Notes under the pieces: model-generated
What the model was told of the DNA's origin: nothing
Database searches by the model: none
What the model saw: only the letters and a program-made list of their open reading frames with translations
Program-made: the position numbers and the translations under genes
In this document: positions 8,963-18,211 of the stretch, piece by piece
Numbering within the stretch: position 1 is the stretch's first letter
How the letters are laid out: each line of letters starts with the position of its first letter
From: Bacillota bacterium
Lineage (GTDB): Bacteria; Bacillota; Dethiobacteria; Dethiobacterales; Dethiobacteraceae
Assembly: GCA_018725565.1 (NCBI GenBank)
Contig: QLUR01000001.1
Span: 150,394 to 214,393, forward strand
Direction: 5' to 3'
Length of the DNA stretch: 64,000 nucleotides

Positions 8963-9736
8963 ATGAGCAGGAAAAAGGAGCCTATGCCACGTTCTGCACT
9001 GCGGGAAAAATTGCAGAGGCTTGGCAGGGAAAAGGAGCTTATGCACGATTCTTCTCCCGACTGCCGGCGATTGCAGTGGGAGACTCTTCCCGGGCAATGG
9101 CTGCGCCCGCTGCATGAACACATGTTTGAAAAGACGGTGGCTGCCACACTGGCCGTGATTTTTTTCGGCCTGTTCAGCCTGCTCGATTTTCCCCTCGCCA
9201 ACCGGATTACGGACACGGCGCGTTATCTTACCGTCCACCAAACTGACCCGCGGGAATTGCTTGAACAGGCACAGCCGGTGGTTAAGGCTTTCCGCGAGTT
9301 TGAACTTCAGCGCCGCCCGCATATGGTCAGCGATGCACCCACCACGGAAACCATGGCGGCTCCGGTCAGCGGCATATTACACAGACCTTTTGGTACGGTA
9401 CTTGATGCTTCAGGAGCAAAGCCGGAAACCAGTTACGGGATTGATGTGGCGGCGGCAGCCGGAACACCTGTGTACGCCGCGCTTTCCGGAACAGCGACGC
9501 TGCTCAGGGAACACCCGGTCTATGGACTGACGGTCTATCTGACGCATCCGGGGGGATTTAAAACAATTTATGGCCGTCTGGACCGGGCGGAGGTTGCGGC
9601 CGGCGATGGTGTCCGGCAGGGCCAGCGGCTGGCTGTGGTCGCACAGCAGCGCGCCGGTCAGGAAACCCTGCACTTTCAGATATGGAAAGACGGCCGGCCG
9701 GTGAATCCCGAGGAGTTTGTGGTTTTCCTTCGTTAA
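8963..9736 (+). CDS. SpoIVFA-like membrane protein with degenerate M23 (LytM) domain
   Basis: SpoIVFA holds the intramembrane protease SpoIVFB inactive in the mother cell until signalled. The protein has a basic cytoplasmic N-terminus, one transmembrane segment (TVAATLAVIFFGLFSLLDF, about residues 55-73) and a C-terminal LytM fold (about 140-257). The usual M23 zinc ligands are partly lost: the first-motif His is absent (ETSYGIDVAA) and the first His of the HxH motif is Thr (ETLHFQIW). The fold is therefore probably structural rather than catalytic, as in SpoIVFA. ATG 8963 follows GGAGGTGA. Identification rests on context, since an M50 protease gene follows after 12 bases, the min-spoIVFA-spoIVFB order of Bacillus. 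Confidence 0.75.
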   Translation: MSRKKEPMPRSALREKLQRLGREKELMHDSSPDCRRLQWETLPGQWLRPLHEHMFEKTVAATLAVIFFGLFSLLDFPLANRITDTARYLTVHQTDPRELLEQAQPVVKAFREFELQRRPHMVSDAPTTETMAAPVSGILHRPFGTVLDASGAKPETSYGIDVAAAAGTPVYAALSGTATLLREHPVYGLTVYLTHPGGFKTIYGRLDRAEVAAGDGVRQGQRLAVVAQQRAGQETLHFQIWKDGRPVNPEEFVVFLR

Positions 9737-9748
9737 AGGGCAGGAAAA

Positions 9749-10630
9749 TTGAAAAATACAGGCATTGGCGGAATCAGCATCAGATTTCACTGGGTATTTT
9801 TGCTCTTGCTGTTTGTCTTGGGTTTTCTGGGCTACTTATGGGAAACACTTATCTTGTTTGCCCTGATTTTCCTCCATGAAATAGTTCATGTGCTGGCGGC
9901 GCGGGCACACGGGCTCGGAACGTCACAGGTCCTGCTTTTCCCCCTCGGAGGGGTGGCCACGCCTGAGGATGCGCTGGAACTTGACCCGCAGACAGAGTTC
10001 AAAGTAGCCCTGGCCGGCCCGTTGTTTAATTTTTTGCTGGCAGCGGTATCACTGGTTATTTACGCCAACGTGCCAATGTGGCGGGAGGAGGAAACTTTTC
10101 TCTTCTTTATCCGCTGCAATTTGGTACTGGGCTTTTTTAATTTGCTGCCGGCCCTGCCGCTGGACGGCGGACGGATGCTGCGTGCCAAGCTTTCCGCGAC
10201 CCTTGGTTTCAAACGGGCCACCGAACTGGCAATTTACCTCAGTCAACTGCAAGCCGGACTACTGGCTGCCCTCGGACTGTACCTGTACTGGCGCGGGCAG
10301 CTGCATACCACAGTGTTTGCGGCCGCGTTTTTTCTTTATTGCGCCGCCACCCGTGAACGGACGGCGTCCATCTATATCTTTATCCGCAGCCTGACCAGGA
10401 AGAAACAGACGTTTTTCAGGCAGGGGGTTATGCCGCTGGTAACGCTGATAGCTTTGGCAGATACCCCGGTAAAGGATGTATTGCGCCAGTTCGTCATGAA
10501 AAAGTATCATCGTATCGTGGTGGTAGATAAAGACGGGCAGGTATTGGGTGAGGCCATGGAAAACGAGGTGGTGGAGGCTATGCTGAGCAGGGGAGGCTCC
10601 GTCACCATGCGCTCTGTCCTTCTCCACTAA
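9749..10630 (+). CDS. spoIVFB: SpoIVFB-like M50 site-2 metalloprotease
   Basis: This intramembrane zinc protease family includes SpoIVFB, which activates pro-sigma-K in the mother cell. The HExxH motif (H43-E44-I-V-H47) lies in the second hydrophobic stretch, and the third zinc ligand is in NLLPALPLDGGRML. After about four to six transmembrane helices there is a C-terminal CBS-like region (about 228-285, TPVKDVLRQFVMKKYHRIVV) as in SpoIVFB. TTG 9749 starts 12 bases after the SpoIVFA-like gene. Sporulation function is inferred from gene order; no sigK is in the window. Confidence 0.85.
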   Translation: MKNTGIGGISIRFHWVFLLLLFVLGFLGYLWETLILFALIFLHEIVHVLAARAHGLGTSQVLLFPLGGVATPEDALELDPQTEFKVALAGPLFNFLLAAVSLVIYANVPMWREEETFLFFIRCNLVLGFFNLLPALPLDGGRMLRAKLSATLGFKRATELAIYLSQLQAGLLAALGLYLYWRGQLHTTVFAAAFFLYCAATRERTASIYIFIRSLTRKKQTFFRQGVMPLVTLIALADTPVKDVLRQFVMKKYHRIVVVDKDGQVLGEAMENEVVEAMLSRGGSVTMRSVLLH

Positions 10631-10635
10631 AATAC

Positions 10636-10664
10636 TTGCCATCTTCTGTAACTTCATATAAAAT
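10636..10664 (+). promoter_or_regulatory. Possible promoter of the vapBC-type pair
   Basis: TTGCCA at 10636-10641 and TAAAAT at 10659-10664 are 17 bases apart in the 69-base gap before the antitoxin gene. Confidence 0.35.
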
Positions 10665-10699
10665 AATTACATGATAAATGTTTGGAGGTAGGACGATTC

Positions 10700-10951
10700 A
10701 TGAAAAAAGTCCCCTTGCAGGTATATGTGGATCAGGCGTTACATCAGCAATTGTGCCTGATTGCAAAAAGGCAAAAGGTAACCCAGGCGGAATTGGTCAG
10801 GAAGTACCTTTACCAGGGGATGCAAAGAGAGCCTGGTTTGCATGACACCGCCCTTGATATTATCGGTTTAGGTGACGGCAAAACAACGGACCTCTCCGCC
10901 CGGCACGACCACTATCTGGCATTACGGGAAAAGGAGCGCTGGAAGGATTGA
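10700..10951 (+). CDS. Ribbon-helix-helix antitoxin (VapB/CopG-like)
   Basis: This is a probable DNA-binding antitoxin that neutralises the PIN protein encoded directly downstream. The N-terminal 45 residues (KKVPLQVYVDQALHQQLCLI followed by AELVRKYLYQGM) have the beta-strand/helix/helix spacing of RHH proteins. The charged C-terminal part would bind the toxin. ATG 10700 is chosen with GGAGG at 10684-10688; it gives 83 residues. The stop overlaps the toxin start (TTGA). Confidence 0.7.
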   Translation: MKKVPLQVYVDQALHQQLCLIAKRQKVTQAELVRKYLYQGMQREPGLHDTALDIIGLGDGKTTDLSARHDHYLALREKERWKD

Positions 10952-11364
10952 AGCGAATATTTGTGGATACGTCCGCTTGGGTAGCGGTAGCCAACCGCCG
11001 TGATCAGCATCATGTAACTGCAGCTAACTTTTATAAGGAAATTTTTAAGGAGTTTGATGAACTTCTGACCACTAATCTGGTAGTGTCCGAGACATACATA
11101 TTGTTAAGGCTGGACTGTGGTTTGGATGTTGCCCTGAGTTGGTGGGAACGAATCGCTTCTTCATTAAAGGTTAAAATCATCTATGCTGACCCGGACCTGA
11201 CTGAAGAGGCAATTTCCATCTTGCGAAGATATGACGATCAGCATTTTTCCCTTACTGATGCCGTCTCTTTTGCTCTAATGAAGAAAACAAAGATAACAGA
11301 CGCTTTCGCGTTTGACGTTCATTTCGCAATTGCTGGATTTCTTCAGTCACCGCAGAAAGCATAA
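10948..11364 (+). CDS. PIN-domain ribonuclease toxin (VapC-like)
   Basis: PIN toxins are Mg-dependent RNases that cut tRNA or rRNA when the antitoxin is degraded. The 138-residue protein carries the acidic set expected for PIN: Asp7 in IFVDTSAW, Glu48 in VVSETY, and Asp104 in FSLTDAVSFALM. TTG 10948 overlaps the antitoxin stop by 4 bases, typical of coupled toxin-antitoxin pairs. The pair is inserted between spoIVFB and the radical SAM gene, genes that are usually close neighbours. Confidence 0.8.
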   Translation: MKRIFVDTSAWVAVANRRDQHHVTAANFYKEIFKEFDELLTTNLVVSETYILLRLDCGLDVALSWWERIASSLKVKIIYADPDLTEEAISILRRYDDQHFSLTDAVSFALMKKTKITDAFAFDVHFAIAGFLQSPQKA

Positions 11365-11450
11365 AGGGTTTGCCTGCGCGGAAGCGAACTTTTGTAAAAT
11401 AGCTTTTGCGAAAACAATACTATTATTGACATCTTCAAGCGGAGGTTGCC

Positions 11451-13280
11451 ATGTCCTCTTTCCGACAGTACCTGGTGGAGAATATTCTGCCGCGGGTACA
11501 AAAACCGACACGCTATCTGGGAAACGAACTGAACAGCGTCAAAAAGGAACACCAGGCGGTCCGCTTTAAGGCGGTGCTGGCCTTTCCTGACCTTTATGAG
11601 GTGGGGATGTCGCACCTGGGACTGAAAATACTGTATGCAGTCATCAATAACAAAGAAGAATGGCTGGCGGAGCGTGTCTTTGCCCCCGCTCCGGACCTGG
11701 AAGCCGTCTTGCGCGCGGAGGACCTGCCGCTCTTTTCCCTGGAAACAACAACGCCGCTGGCTTCCTTTGACTTGATCGGCTTTACTCTGCAATATGAGTT
11801 ATCATATGCCACGATTTTGCAGATGCTTGCTTTGGCTCAAATCCCGCTTTCTGTTAAAGAAAGAGGAGAGGATGACCCGCTGGTGGCCGGCGGTGGTCCC
11901 GGTGCCTTTAATCCGGAACCACTGGCAGATTTTTTTGATTTTTTTGTCCTCGGCGATGGGGAGGAGGCGCTGCCCGAGGTAATCGGCACCCTGACCGAAG
12001 CAGCTGTTTCTTCCCGGCAGGACAAGCTGCGCCGCCTGACCAAACTCAGAGGCGTCTACGTTCCGGCGTTTTACCGCGCAAGCTTTAGCGACGCCGGACG
12101 TTATCTGGGGACGTTTCCGGTTTGCGATGACCTTCCGGTCCGTGTCCGCCGGGCGGAGCCAGTCAGCCTTGAGGAGGCGGTTTACCCCGCGGCACCGGTT
12201 GTCCCGTTCGGGCCAATAGTGCATGACCGTCTGGTGCTGGAGCTGTTCCGCGGGTGTACCAGGGGCTGCCGTTTTTGCCAGGCCGGCATTATTTACCGCC
12301 CGGTCAGGGAGCGCAGTGTGCCCCGGCTTAAAGAGCTGGCTCATACGATGGTGAGAAACACCGGCTATGAAGAGCTGGCGTTAAGCTCGCTGAGCAGCGG
12401 CGACTACAGCGCCATCGGACAGGTGGTGAAGGAGCTCGGCTGTGAATTGGCGGAATGCGGCGTTTCCCTGTCGCTCCCGTCTTTGCGGCTTGATTCGTTT
12501 AGCCCGGAGATGGCGGAAGGCCTGCGGGCATATTGCAGGAGCGGGCTGACTTTTGCTCCGGAGGCCGGAACGCAGCGACTGCGAGATGTTATTAACAAAA
12601 ATATACGCGAGGAAGACCTGCTGGCGGCTGTGAGGGAGGCGTTCCGCGCCGGTTGGTCGGCAGTCAAGCTCTATTTTATGATCGGCTTGCCCACGGAAAC
12701 AGACGAAGACCTGTACGGCATAGCCGAACTGGCTCATAAAACAGAGCTGGCATACAGGCAGGCGGGTAAGCGCGGCAGGCCGCGCCTAACCCTTTCTGTG
12801 GCCGTGTTTGTGCCCAAGCCCCATACACCTTTTCAGTGGCACGGCCAGATTCCCAAGGAGGAGATTTTGCGCCGGCAGGAGGTACTGCGCCGTGCTTTGC
12901 GCAAGCATGGACTAAGCTGCCAGCGGAACGACGCGTCGCCCAGCGTCCTGGAAGCGGCGCTGGCCAGGGGGGACCGGAGCCTTGGCAAAGTTATCGCCCG
13001 CGCGTCCGCCCTCGGTTGCCGACTGGACTCCTGGGACGAACACTTTTCTTATTTCCGCTGGCAGCAGGCTTTTGCGGAACACGCGCTGGACTTGGAGCAA
13101 TACGCGGCCCGTAACTTGGACCCGGCAGAGCCGTTGCCCTGGGATCATCTGGAGACTGGTGTGCCCAAGAAATACCTGCTGCGAGAAAGAGATCGCGCGT
13201 TGGCAGGAGTTGTGACTGCTGACAGTCGCGCCGGCCGTCAGGACAACGAAGGAGCGGGCCGCGATGCGTTACTGGATTAA
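11451..13280 (+). CDS. TIGR03960-family B12-binding-type radical SAM protein
   Basis: This family has an N-terminal Rossmann-like region resembling B12-binding domains and a central radical SAM domain. Its reaction is unknown, but it is nearly always encoded with a DUF2344 partner and RNase G. The radical SAM cysteines are seen as CTRGCRFC (Cys269, Cys273, Cys276). Downstream, TFAPEAGTQRLRDVINKNI and KLYFMIGLPTETDED are typical of the TIM-barrel core. It is 609 residues. ATG 11451 follows GGAGG. The 3' end overlaps the next gene by 17 bases. Confidence 0.9.
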   Translation: MSSFRQYLVENILPRVQKPTRYLGNELNSVKKEHQAVRFKAVLAFPDLYEVGMSHLGLKILYAVINNKEEWLAERVFAPAPDLEAVLRAEDLPLFSLETTTPLASFDLIGFTLQYELSYATILQMLALAQIPLSVKERGEDDPLVAGGGPGAFNPEPLADFFDFFVLGDGEEALPEVIGTLTEAAVSSRQDKLRRLTKLRGVYVPAFYRASFSDAGRYLGTFPVCDDLPVRVRRAEPVSLEEAVYPAAPVVPFGPIVHDRLVLELFRGCTRGCRFCQAGIIYRPVRERSVPRLKELAHTMVRNTGYEELALSSLSSGDYSAIGQVVKELGCELAECGVSLSLPSLRLDSFSPEMAEGLRAYCRSGLTFAPEAGTQRLRDVINKNIREEDLLAAVREAFRAGWSAVKLYFMIGLPTETDEDLYGIAELAHKTELAYRQAGKRGRPRLTLSVAVFVPKPHTPFQWHGQIPKEEILRRQEVLRRALRKHGLSCQRNDASPSVLEAALARGDRSLGKVIARASALGCRLDSWDEHFSYFRWQQAFAEHALDLEQYAARNLDPAEPLPWDHLETGVPKKYLLRERDRALAGVVTADSRAGRQDNEGAGRDALLD

Positions 13281-13965
13281 GTTTGCCAAAGAGGGCGAGT
13301 TGTGCTTTATCTCTCATCTGGACCTGCAGCGCTGCTGGCAGCGCTGCATGCGCCGGGCCGGCCTGCCGGTGGCGTACAGCGCCGGTTTTAGCCCGCACAT
13401 GCGGCTGTCCTTTGCATCGGCGCTGCCGGTCGGCGCTACCAGTGAGGCAGAGTATGCGGAAGTCTGGTTTGCCCGCCCAATCGCGGCAGATGAATGGCAG
13501 CGCCTGCAGGCGGCCATGCCGGAAGGGTTTACCTTGCTTGGCCGGCGGGAAGTTCCGGATGGTGCGGCTTCCCTGATGTCTCTGATTGCTGCCTCCGGCT
13601 GGCTGGTGGCGGTGGATGGCCATGAACACGGGGAGCTGTCCGCCGCCCTGCAGCGATTGATCTCTTCCGTGGAGCTCCCTGTGGTGCGGAACAGCAAAAA
13701 GGGAAAGAAAACAGTAGATTTGCGTCCCTCTATTCTGAACGTCGGGCTTTGTGGCCGGGAAGTGCGGATGCTGTTGAAAACAGGCGAGGGAGGAGGGGCA
13801 AAGCCGCAGGAAGTGCTGGCGGCGGCAGGGCTTTTTGCTTTTCAGCCGGTACGCAGGACAGGGCTTTATATTCTGGCCGGGCAGCGGCTACAATCCCCCT
13901 TGGAGGTTGCTTTAAACAAAAATGAGGTAATCATAAATGAACAAAAAGATTATTATCAACTGTGA
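13264..13965 (+). CDS. DUF2344 (TIGR03936) radical SAM-associated protein
   Basis: Conserved partner of the preceding radical SAM protein; in many genomes the two are fused or adjacent. The N-terminal FAKEGELCFISHLDLQRCWQ and AYSAGFSPHMRLSFASALPVG segments are diagnostic. It is 233 residues and its function is unknown; a role in tRNA or RNA modification is often guessed from its RNase G neighbour but not shown. It overlaps both neighbours (17 bases upstream, 29 bases with rng). Confidence 0.9.
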   Translation: MRYWIKFAKEGELCFISHLDLQRCWQRCMRRAGLPVAYSAGFSPHMRLSFASALPVGATSEAEYAEVWFARPIAADEWQRLQAAMPEGFTLLGRREVPDGAASLMSLIAASGWLVAVDGHEHGELSAALQRLISSVELPVVRNSKKGKKTVDLRPSILNVGLCGREVRMLLKTGEGGGAKPQEVLAAAGLFAFQPVRRTGLYILAGQRLQSPLEVALNKNEVIINEQKDYYQL

Positions 13966-15484
13966 TGACAGGCGGACGAGAGTGGCTTTGCTGGAAGACG
14001 GCAAGGTAGTGGAGGTGTACCTGGAGCGTCCTTTGCACCAGCGGGTGGTAGGCAATATCTACAAGGGCCTGGTAACCAGCGTCCTGCCCGGAATGCAGGC
14101 TGCTTTTGTTGATATTGGGCTGGCACGCAACGCCTTTCTGTATGTTGATGAGGCTGCCGCGCTCAAAGGGCATGAAGGGGAGGTTCACAGACCCCGGCGG
14201 ACTATTGAGTGCCTGCTCCGTCCGGGGCAGGAAATCATGGTGCAGGTAGTCAAGGAAGCGTTTGCCGGAAAAGGGGCCAGGCTTACCCGCCGGATAACAC
14301 TGCCCGGCCGTTACCTTGTTTTGATGCCAAACGCGGAGTACAGCGGTGTTTCCCGGCGTATTGGAAGCAGCGCCGAGCGTGAGCGTTTAAAAGGTTTGGT
14401 GGCTGAAATGCGACCTGCGGCGATGGGCCTTATTGCCCGTACAGTCAGTGAAGGGCAGGAGGATAACGCTCTGCGGCAGGATTTACAGTTTCTCCTGTCG
14501 CTGTGGGAAAACATCCAGTCCTGTTATCGTCAAAAACAGGCTCCACAACTTCTTTACCAGGATTTGGACCTCATCTTCCGCATAATCCGCGACCTGTTCA
14601 GCGACCAGGTTGAGCAACTGCTGGTGGACAGGAGCAGTGAGCACCGGAGAATACTTGACTCCCTGAAATACCTGGCTCCTGCCCTGGCAGGCAGGGTCAA
14701 CCTGTACACCGGTAAGGAGCCGGTCTTTGAGACCTTCAGTGTGGAGCGGGAAATCGAGCGGGCGCTTTCCAGGGTGGTCTGGCTGGCATGCGGCGGGTAT
14801 CTAGTCTTTGACCATACGGAGGCACTGACGGTCATTGATGTCAATACAGGGAAATATACCGGCAAAACGAACCAGGCGGACACTATTTTAAAGACCAACC
14901 TGCAGGCGGCTGTGGAAATTATCCGGCAGATCAGGCTGCGCAATCTTGGCGGGATAATTATTATCGATTTTATCGATATGAAAGCGGAGGACCACAGACA
15001 GCAGGTTCTGAGCGTTTTGGCCGGCGAGCTGAAAAAAGACCGGACCAGAGCGCAGATCGTGGGGTTGACAGGACTCGGGCTGGTGGAAATGACTCGCAAG
15101 AAAGCGCTCCAAGGCCTGGGAGGGTTGCTGCAGCAACCCTGTCCCTATTGCGGCGGAAGCGGCAGAATCTTGTCAGGAGAGGCGGCTGCTGCAAAAATTG
15201 CCGCAGAAATCAAAAGTCTGCTGGAAGGACTGCAGGAACAAGCAGTACTGCTGGAAATGCATCCCCAGGTGGCAGCAGCGCTGAAGGAGCCGGGCGGCGC
15301 AGCTTTGCGCAGGCTGGAGGCGGAAACAGCCAAGACCATATTAATCCGGGCGAGCGAAACGATCCATATCGAAAAATACCGGCTGGTGGCCAGCGGTGAA
15401 GCGGCAAGCTTGGCGATGCTTTCCGGTTCTGTGGAGGACGGACAGTCTGCAGTAAGCAGGGAGACGGATTGTCGCCAAGAGTGA
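13937..15484 (+). CDS. rng: Ribonuclease G/E family endoribonuclease
   Basis: RNase G/E enzymes cleave single-stranded A/U-rich RNA and help rRNA maturation and mRNA decay. The N-terminal RNase H-like and S1 regions are present (GNIYKGLVTSVLPGMQAAFV at about 37-56). The catalytic DNase I-like domain has the metal-binding LTVIDVNTGKYTG and GIIIIDFIDM segments. The Zn-link cysteines are seen in CPYCGGSGR. It has 515 residues and lacks the long C-terminal scaffold of RNase E, so RNase G is the better name. In related clostridia rplU/rpmA usually follow; here uvrB follows after 24 bases. Confidence 0.95.
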   Translation: MNKKIIINCDDRRTRVALLEDGKVVEVYLERPLHQRVVGNIYKGLVTSVLPGMQAAFVDIGLARNAFLYVDEAAALKGHEGEVHRPRRTIECLLRPGQEIMVQVVKEAFAGKGARLTRRITLPGRYLVLMPNAEYSGVSRRIGSSAERERLKGLVAEMRPAAMGLIARTVSEGQEDNALRQDLQFLLSLWENIQSCYRQKQAPQLLYQDLDLIFRIIRDLFSDQVEQLLVDRSSEHRRILDSLKYLAPALAGRVNLYTGKEPVFETFSVEREIERALSRVVWLACGGYLVFDHTEALTVIDVNTGKYTGKTNQADTILKTNLQAAVEIIRQIRLRNLGGIIIIDFIDMKAEDHRQQVLSVLAGELKKDRTRAQIVGLTGLGLVEMTRKKALQGLGGLLQQPCPYCGGSGRILSGEAAAAKIAAEIKSLLEGLQEQAVLLEMHPQVAAALKEPGGAALRRLEAETAKTILIRASETIHIEKYRLVASGEAASLAMLSGSVEDGQSAVSRETDCRQE

Positions 15485-15508
15485 ATTTCGAGGCGCAGAG
15501 GAGAAATC

Positions 15509-17488
15509 ATGGGAACTTTTCAACTTAAAGCCGGCTTCAGCCCGCAGGGCGACCAGCCGAAGGCCATCCGCCAACTGGCGGATGGCCTGGCGCAGGGGAA
15601 GCGTCACCAGGTGCTTCTGGGTGTGACCGGCTCCGGCAAAACGTTTACTATGGCTAGCGTAATTGAGCGGGTGCAAAGGCCGGTGCTGGTCATCGCCCAC
15701 AATAAAACGCTGGCGGCGCAGCTTTGCGGTGAGTTCAGGGAGTTCTTCCCCGACAACGCTGTAGAGTACTTTGTCAGCTATTATGACTATTATCAGCCGG
15801 AAGCGTATTTGCCGCAGACTGACACTTATATTGAGAAAGACGCCTCTATTAACGATGAGATTGACAAACTGCGCCACTCGGCGACCAGCGCCCTCCTGGA
15901 ACGGCGGGATGTGATTATTGTGGCCAGCGTGTCATCTATCTACGGCTTGGGCTCGCCGCAGGAATACCGTGATCACGTGATTTCCCTGCGCACCGGGATG
16001 GAAAAGCCGCGCCAGGACATTATCAGGCGTCTGGTCGAAAACCAGTACGAGCGAAATGACAGTGTGCTGGAGCGCAACCGTTTCCGGGTACGGGGGGATG
16101 TGCTGGAGATTTATCCCGCTTCCTTCACGGAAAAAGCGGTACGGGTGGAGTTTTTCGGCGATGAAATAGAGCGGATCAGAGAGATTGATACCCTGACCGG
16201 CGAGGTCCTGCGCGAACGGCAGCACATTGCCGTTTTCCCGGCTTCCCACTTTGTGACCTCCCGGGAAACGCTGCTGGCGGCAATTGACGATATACGCCTG
16301 GAACTTAAAGACAGGCTGCAGGATTTACGCGCTCGCGGCAAGCTGCTGGAGGCGCAGCGCCTGGAGCAGCGGACCAGATATGACTTGGAAATGATGAACG
16401 AACTGGGCTTTTGCACCGGCATTGAAAACTACTCGCGCCATCTGGACCGGCGTCCGCCCGGCAGCCGTCCGTCCACCCTGCTTGACTACTTTCCCTCAGA
16501 TTTTCTGCTGTTTATTGACGAGTCGCATGTGACCGTTCCCCAGATCCGCGGCATGTATGCCGGAGACCGCTCGCGCAAAGAAACGCTGGTGGAGTTTGGT
16601 TTCCGCCTGCCTTCGGCACTGGACAACCGACCGCTGCAATTCGCTGAATTCGGGGAGCTGGTAGGCCAGGCCGTTTATGTTTCTGCAACGCCGGGACCTT
16701 ATGAACTGGAACGAGCGGAGCAGGTAGCAGAGCAGATTATCCGGCCCACCGGCCTAGTCGACCCGCAAATTTTCGTGCGTCCTGTCAAGGGGCAACTTGA
16801 CGACCTATACGGTGAAATCCGGCAGAGACAAGAGCAAAACGAGCGGGTGCTGGTGACTACGCTGACCAAACGGATGGCTGAAGACCTGACCGAGTATTTC
16901 CGGGAAATGGGCCTGAAGGCTAGGTATATGCACTCGGAAATCAATACCCTGGAGCGGATGGAAATTATCCGCGACCTGCGCCTCGGTGAATTTGACGTGC
17001 TGGTAGGCATCAACCTGCTGCGTGAGGGGTTAGACCTGCCGGAGGTGTCACTGGTAGCCATTTTGGATGCCGACAAGGAAGGGTTCCTGCGGGCGGAAAG
17101 GTCTCTCGTCCAGACCATCGGCCGGGCCGCGCGCAACATCAACGGCACGGTAATCATGTACGCCGACAAGGTAACCGCATCGATGCGGCTTGCTATTGAC
17201 GAGACGAACAGGCGCCGGCAGCTGCAGTCGGAGTTTAACGAACGGCACAGTATTACTCCGGCTACCGTGCAAAAAGCGGTCCGCGGCGTCATTGAAGCCA
17301 CCCGGGTGGCGGAGGCCCCTCTCCCCGGTTACCTGCAAAGCGGTAAACTCCAGGCTATGACGCCGGCGGAGCGCAAAAAAATGCTGGCCGACCTGGAAAA
17401 AGAAATGAAAAAAGCGGCGCGCGAACTGGAATTCGAGCGCGCCGCGCAGTTGCGCGACCTGCTGTTTGAACTGCGCCGGTCCTCCTGA
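15509..17488 (+). CDS. uvrB: Excinuclease ABC subunit UvrB
   Basis: UvrB is the damage-verifying helicase-like core of nucleotide excision repair. Walker A is [10 protein letters not shown] (Lys44), and the beta-hairpin region follows ([20 protein letters not shown]). Helicase motif II is DESH, motif VI is QTIGRAARN, and a UVR motif closes the protein. It is 659 residues, full length. ATG 15509 follows GAGGAG. Its last codons include a 19-base stretch (17407-17425) that is repeated exactly at 19322-19340, and the usual partner uvrA is displaced 3.5 kb downstream by inserted genes. Confidence 0.98.
   Translation: MGTFQLKAGFSPQGDQPKAIRQLADGLAQGKRHQVLLGVTGSGKTFTMASVIERVQRPVLVIAHNKTLAAQLCGEFREFFPDNAVEYFVSYYDYYQPEAYLPQTDTYIEKDASINDEIDKLRHSATSALLERRDVIIVASVSSIYGLGSPQEYRDHVISLRTGMEKPRQDIIRRLVENQYERNDSVLERNRFRVRGDVLEIYPASFTEKAVRVEFFGDEIERIREIDTLTGEVLRERQHIAVFPASHFVTSRETLLAAIDDIRLELKDRLQDLRARGKLLEAQRLEQRTRYDLEMMNELGFCTGIENYSRHLDRRPPGSRPSTLLDYFPSDFLLFIDESHVTVPQIRGMYAGDRSRKETLVEFGFRLPSALDNRPLQFAEFGELVGQAVYVSATPGPYELERAEQVAEQIIRPTGLVDPQIFVRPVKGQLDDLYGEIRQRQEQNERVLVTTLTKRMAEDLTEYFREMGLKARYMHSEINTLERMEIIRDLRLGEFDVLVGINLLREGLDLPEVSLVAILDADKEGFLRAERSLVQTIGRAARNINGTVIMYADKVTASMRLAIDETNRRRQLQSEFNERHSITPATVQKAVRGVIEATRVAEAPLPGYLQSGKLQAMTPAERKKMLADLEKEMKKAARELEFERAAQLRDLLFELRRSS
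17407..17425 (+). repeat. 19-bp direct repeat, copy 1, in the uvrB 3' end
   Basis: GAAAAAAGCGGCGCGCGAA here encodes the KKAARE stretch of the UvrB C-terminus. The identical 19 bases occur at 19322-19340 at the far side of the two minus-strand accessory genes. Confidence 0.85.
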
Positions 17489-17563
17489 GTATAACTATAA
17501 CTACGGTTGCAGGTTAACTGTTCGGGAAACTATGATGCATGTCTCCGATTGCTTACGGCAGGG

Positions 17564-18211
17564 TCAGCGAGCAACCACTTCTATCCAGAGGGGCTCTGCA
17601 GCAATATGCAATGGGTTAGCAGCATAGTAGGGTCTCTGATCCAAGCTGAACTCAGCCCAAGCTACTACTTTGTAGCTACCGGGCTGGTCTAAGGTAAAGG
17701 TATAGCCTTCCGGCCACGTTTCAACATGAGCTGCGCCTGGGCTAAGGGATAGCGTTCTCAAGATATCCTGCCGAATTATTGGATTGGCCGTAGCCGCCAG
17801 GCCACCAAAAGGCAACAGGTCGAGGACGTCTTTTTCTCCCACCGCTCTCTTATCTGCATCGTAGACTCTGAAAAAGAGCAGCGGATGTGTACCGAAAATA
17901 GTAACCGGTTGCTCGCCAGTGTTAATAAGTAATGGTCTTACCAAAATTTTCTCACCCACTTGATACTGGGTCTTGTCTAACTCAGCAACAATTTTAAGCT
18001 GGGGAGCCTGAGCCAAAATTTTCTCACCTTCTTGATATTGATACTGAGCTTTGTCTAAGGCTGACTCAGCGGCAACCTTAAGCTGGGGAGCCTGAGACTG
18101 ACTTAAATAGGCATCGTAGAAGAGTATACATCCTATCGCCGGCCCAACAGCCCCTACGACAAATAATATTTTTTTAACAACATCACCTAACATCCTTAAT
18201 GAGACCCCCAT
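17564..18211 (-). CDS. Hypothetical membrane-anchored protein with a duplicated segment
   Basis: No family is recognised with confidence. The 215-residue protein has an N-terminal hydrophobic anchor (ILFVVGAVGPAIGCILFY), which suggests export. A tandem duplication of about 25-28 residues follows (first copy from QAPQLKVAAE to EGEKIL, second from QAPQLKIVAE to VGEKIL). The rest looks like a beta-sandwich (LINTGEQPVTIFG ... GSYKVVAWAEFSL), reminiscent of BsuPI-type inhibitor folds. It overlaps the end of the upstream protease gene by 16 bases on the same strand, so the pair may be functionally linked, perhaps as protease and inhibitor or cofactor; that is inference. An alternative ATG at 18191-18193 would shorten it by 6 residues. 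Confidence 0.65.
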   Translation of the reverse strand: MGVSLRMLGDVVKKILFVVGAVGPAIGCILFYDAYLSQSQAPQLKVAAESALDKAQYQYQEGEKILAQAPQLKIVAELDKTQYQVGEKILVRPLLINTGEQPVTIFGTHPLLFFRVYDADKRAVGEKDVLDLLPFGGLAATANPIIRQDILRTLSLSPGAAHVETWPEGYTFTLDQPGSYKVVAWAEFSLDQRPYYAANPLHIAAEPLWIEVVAR

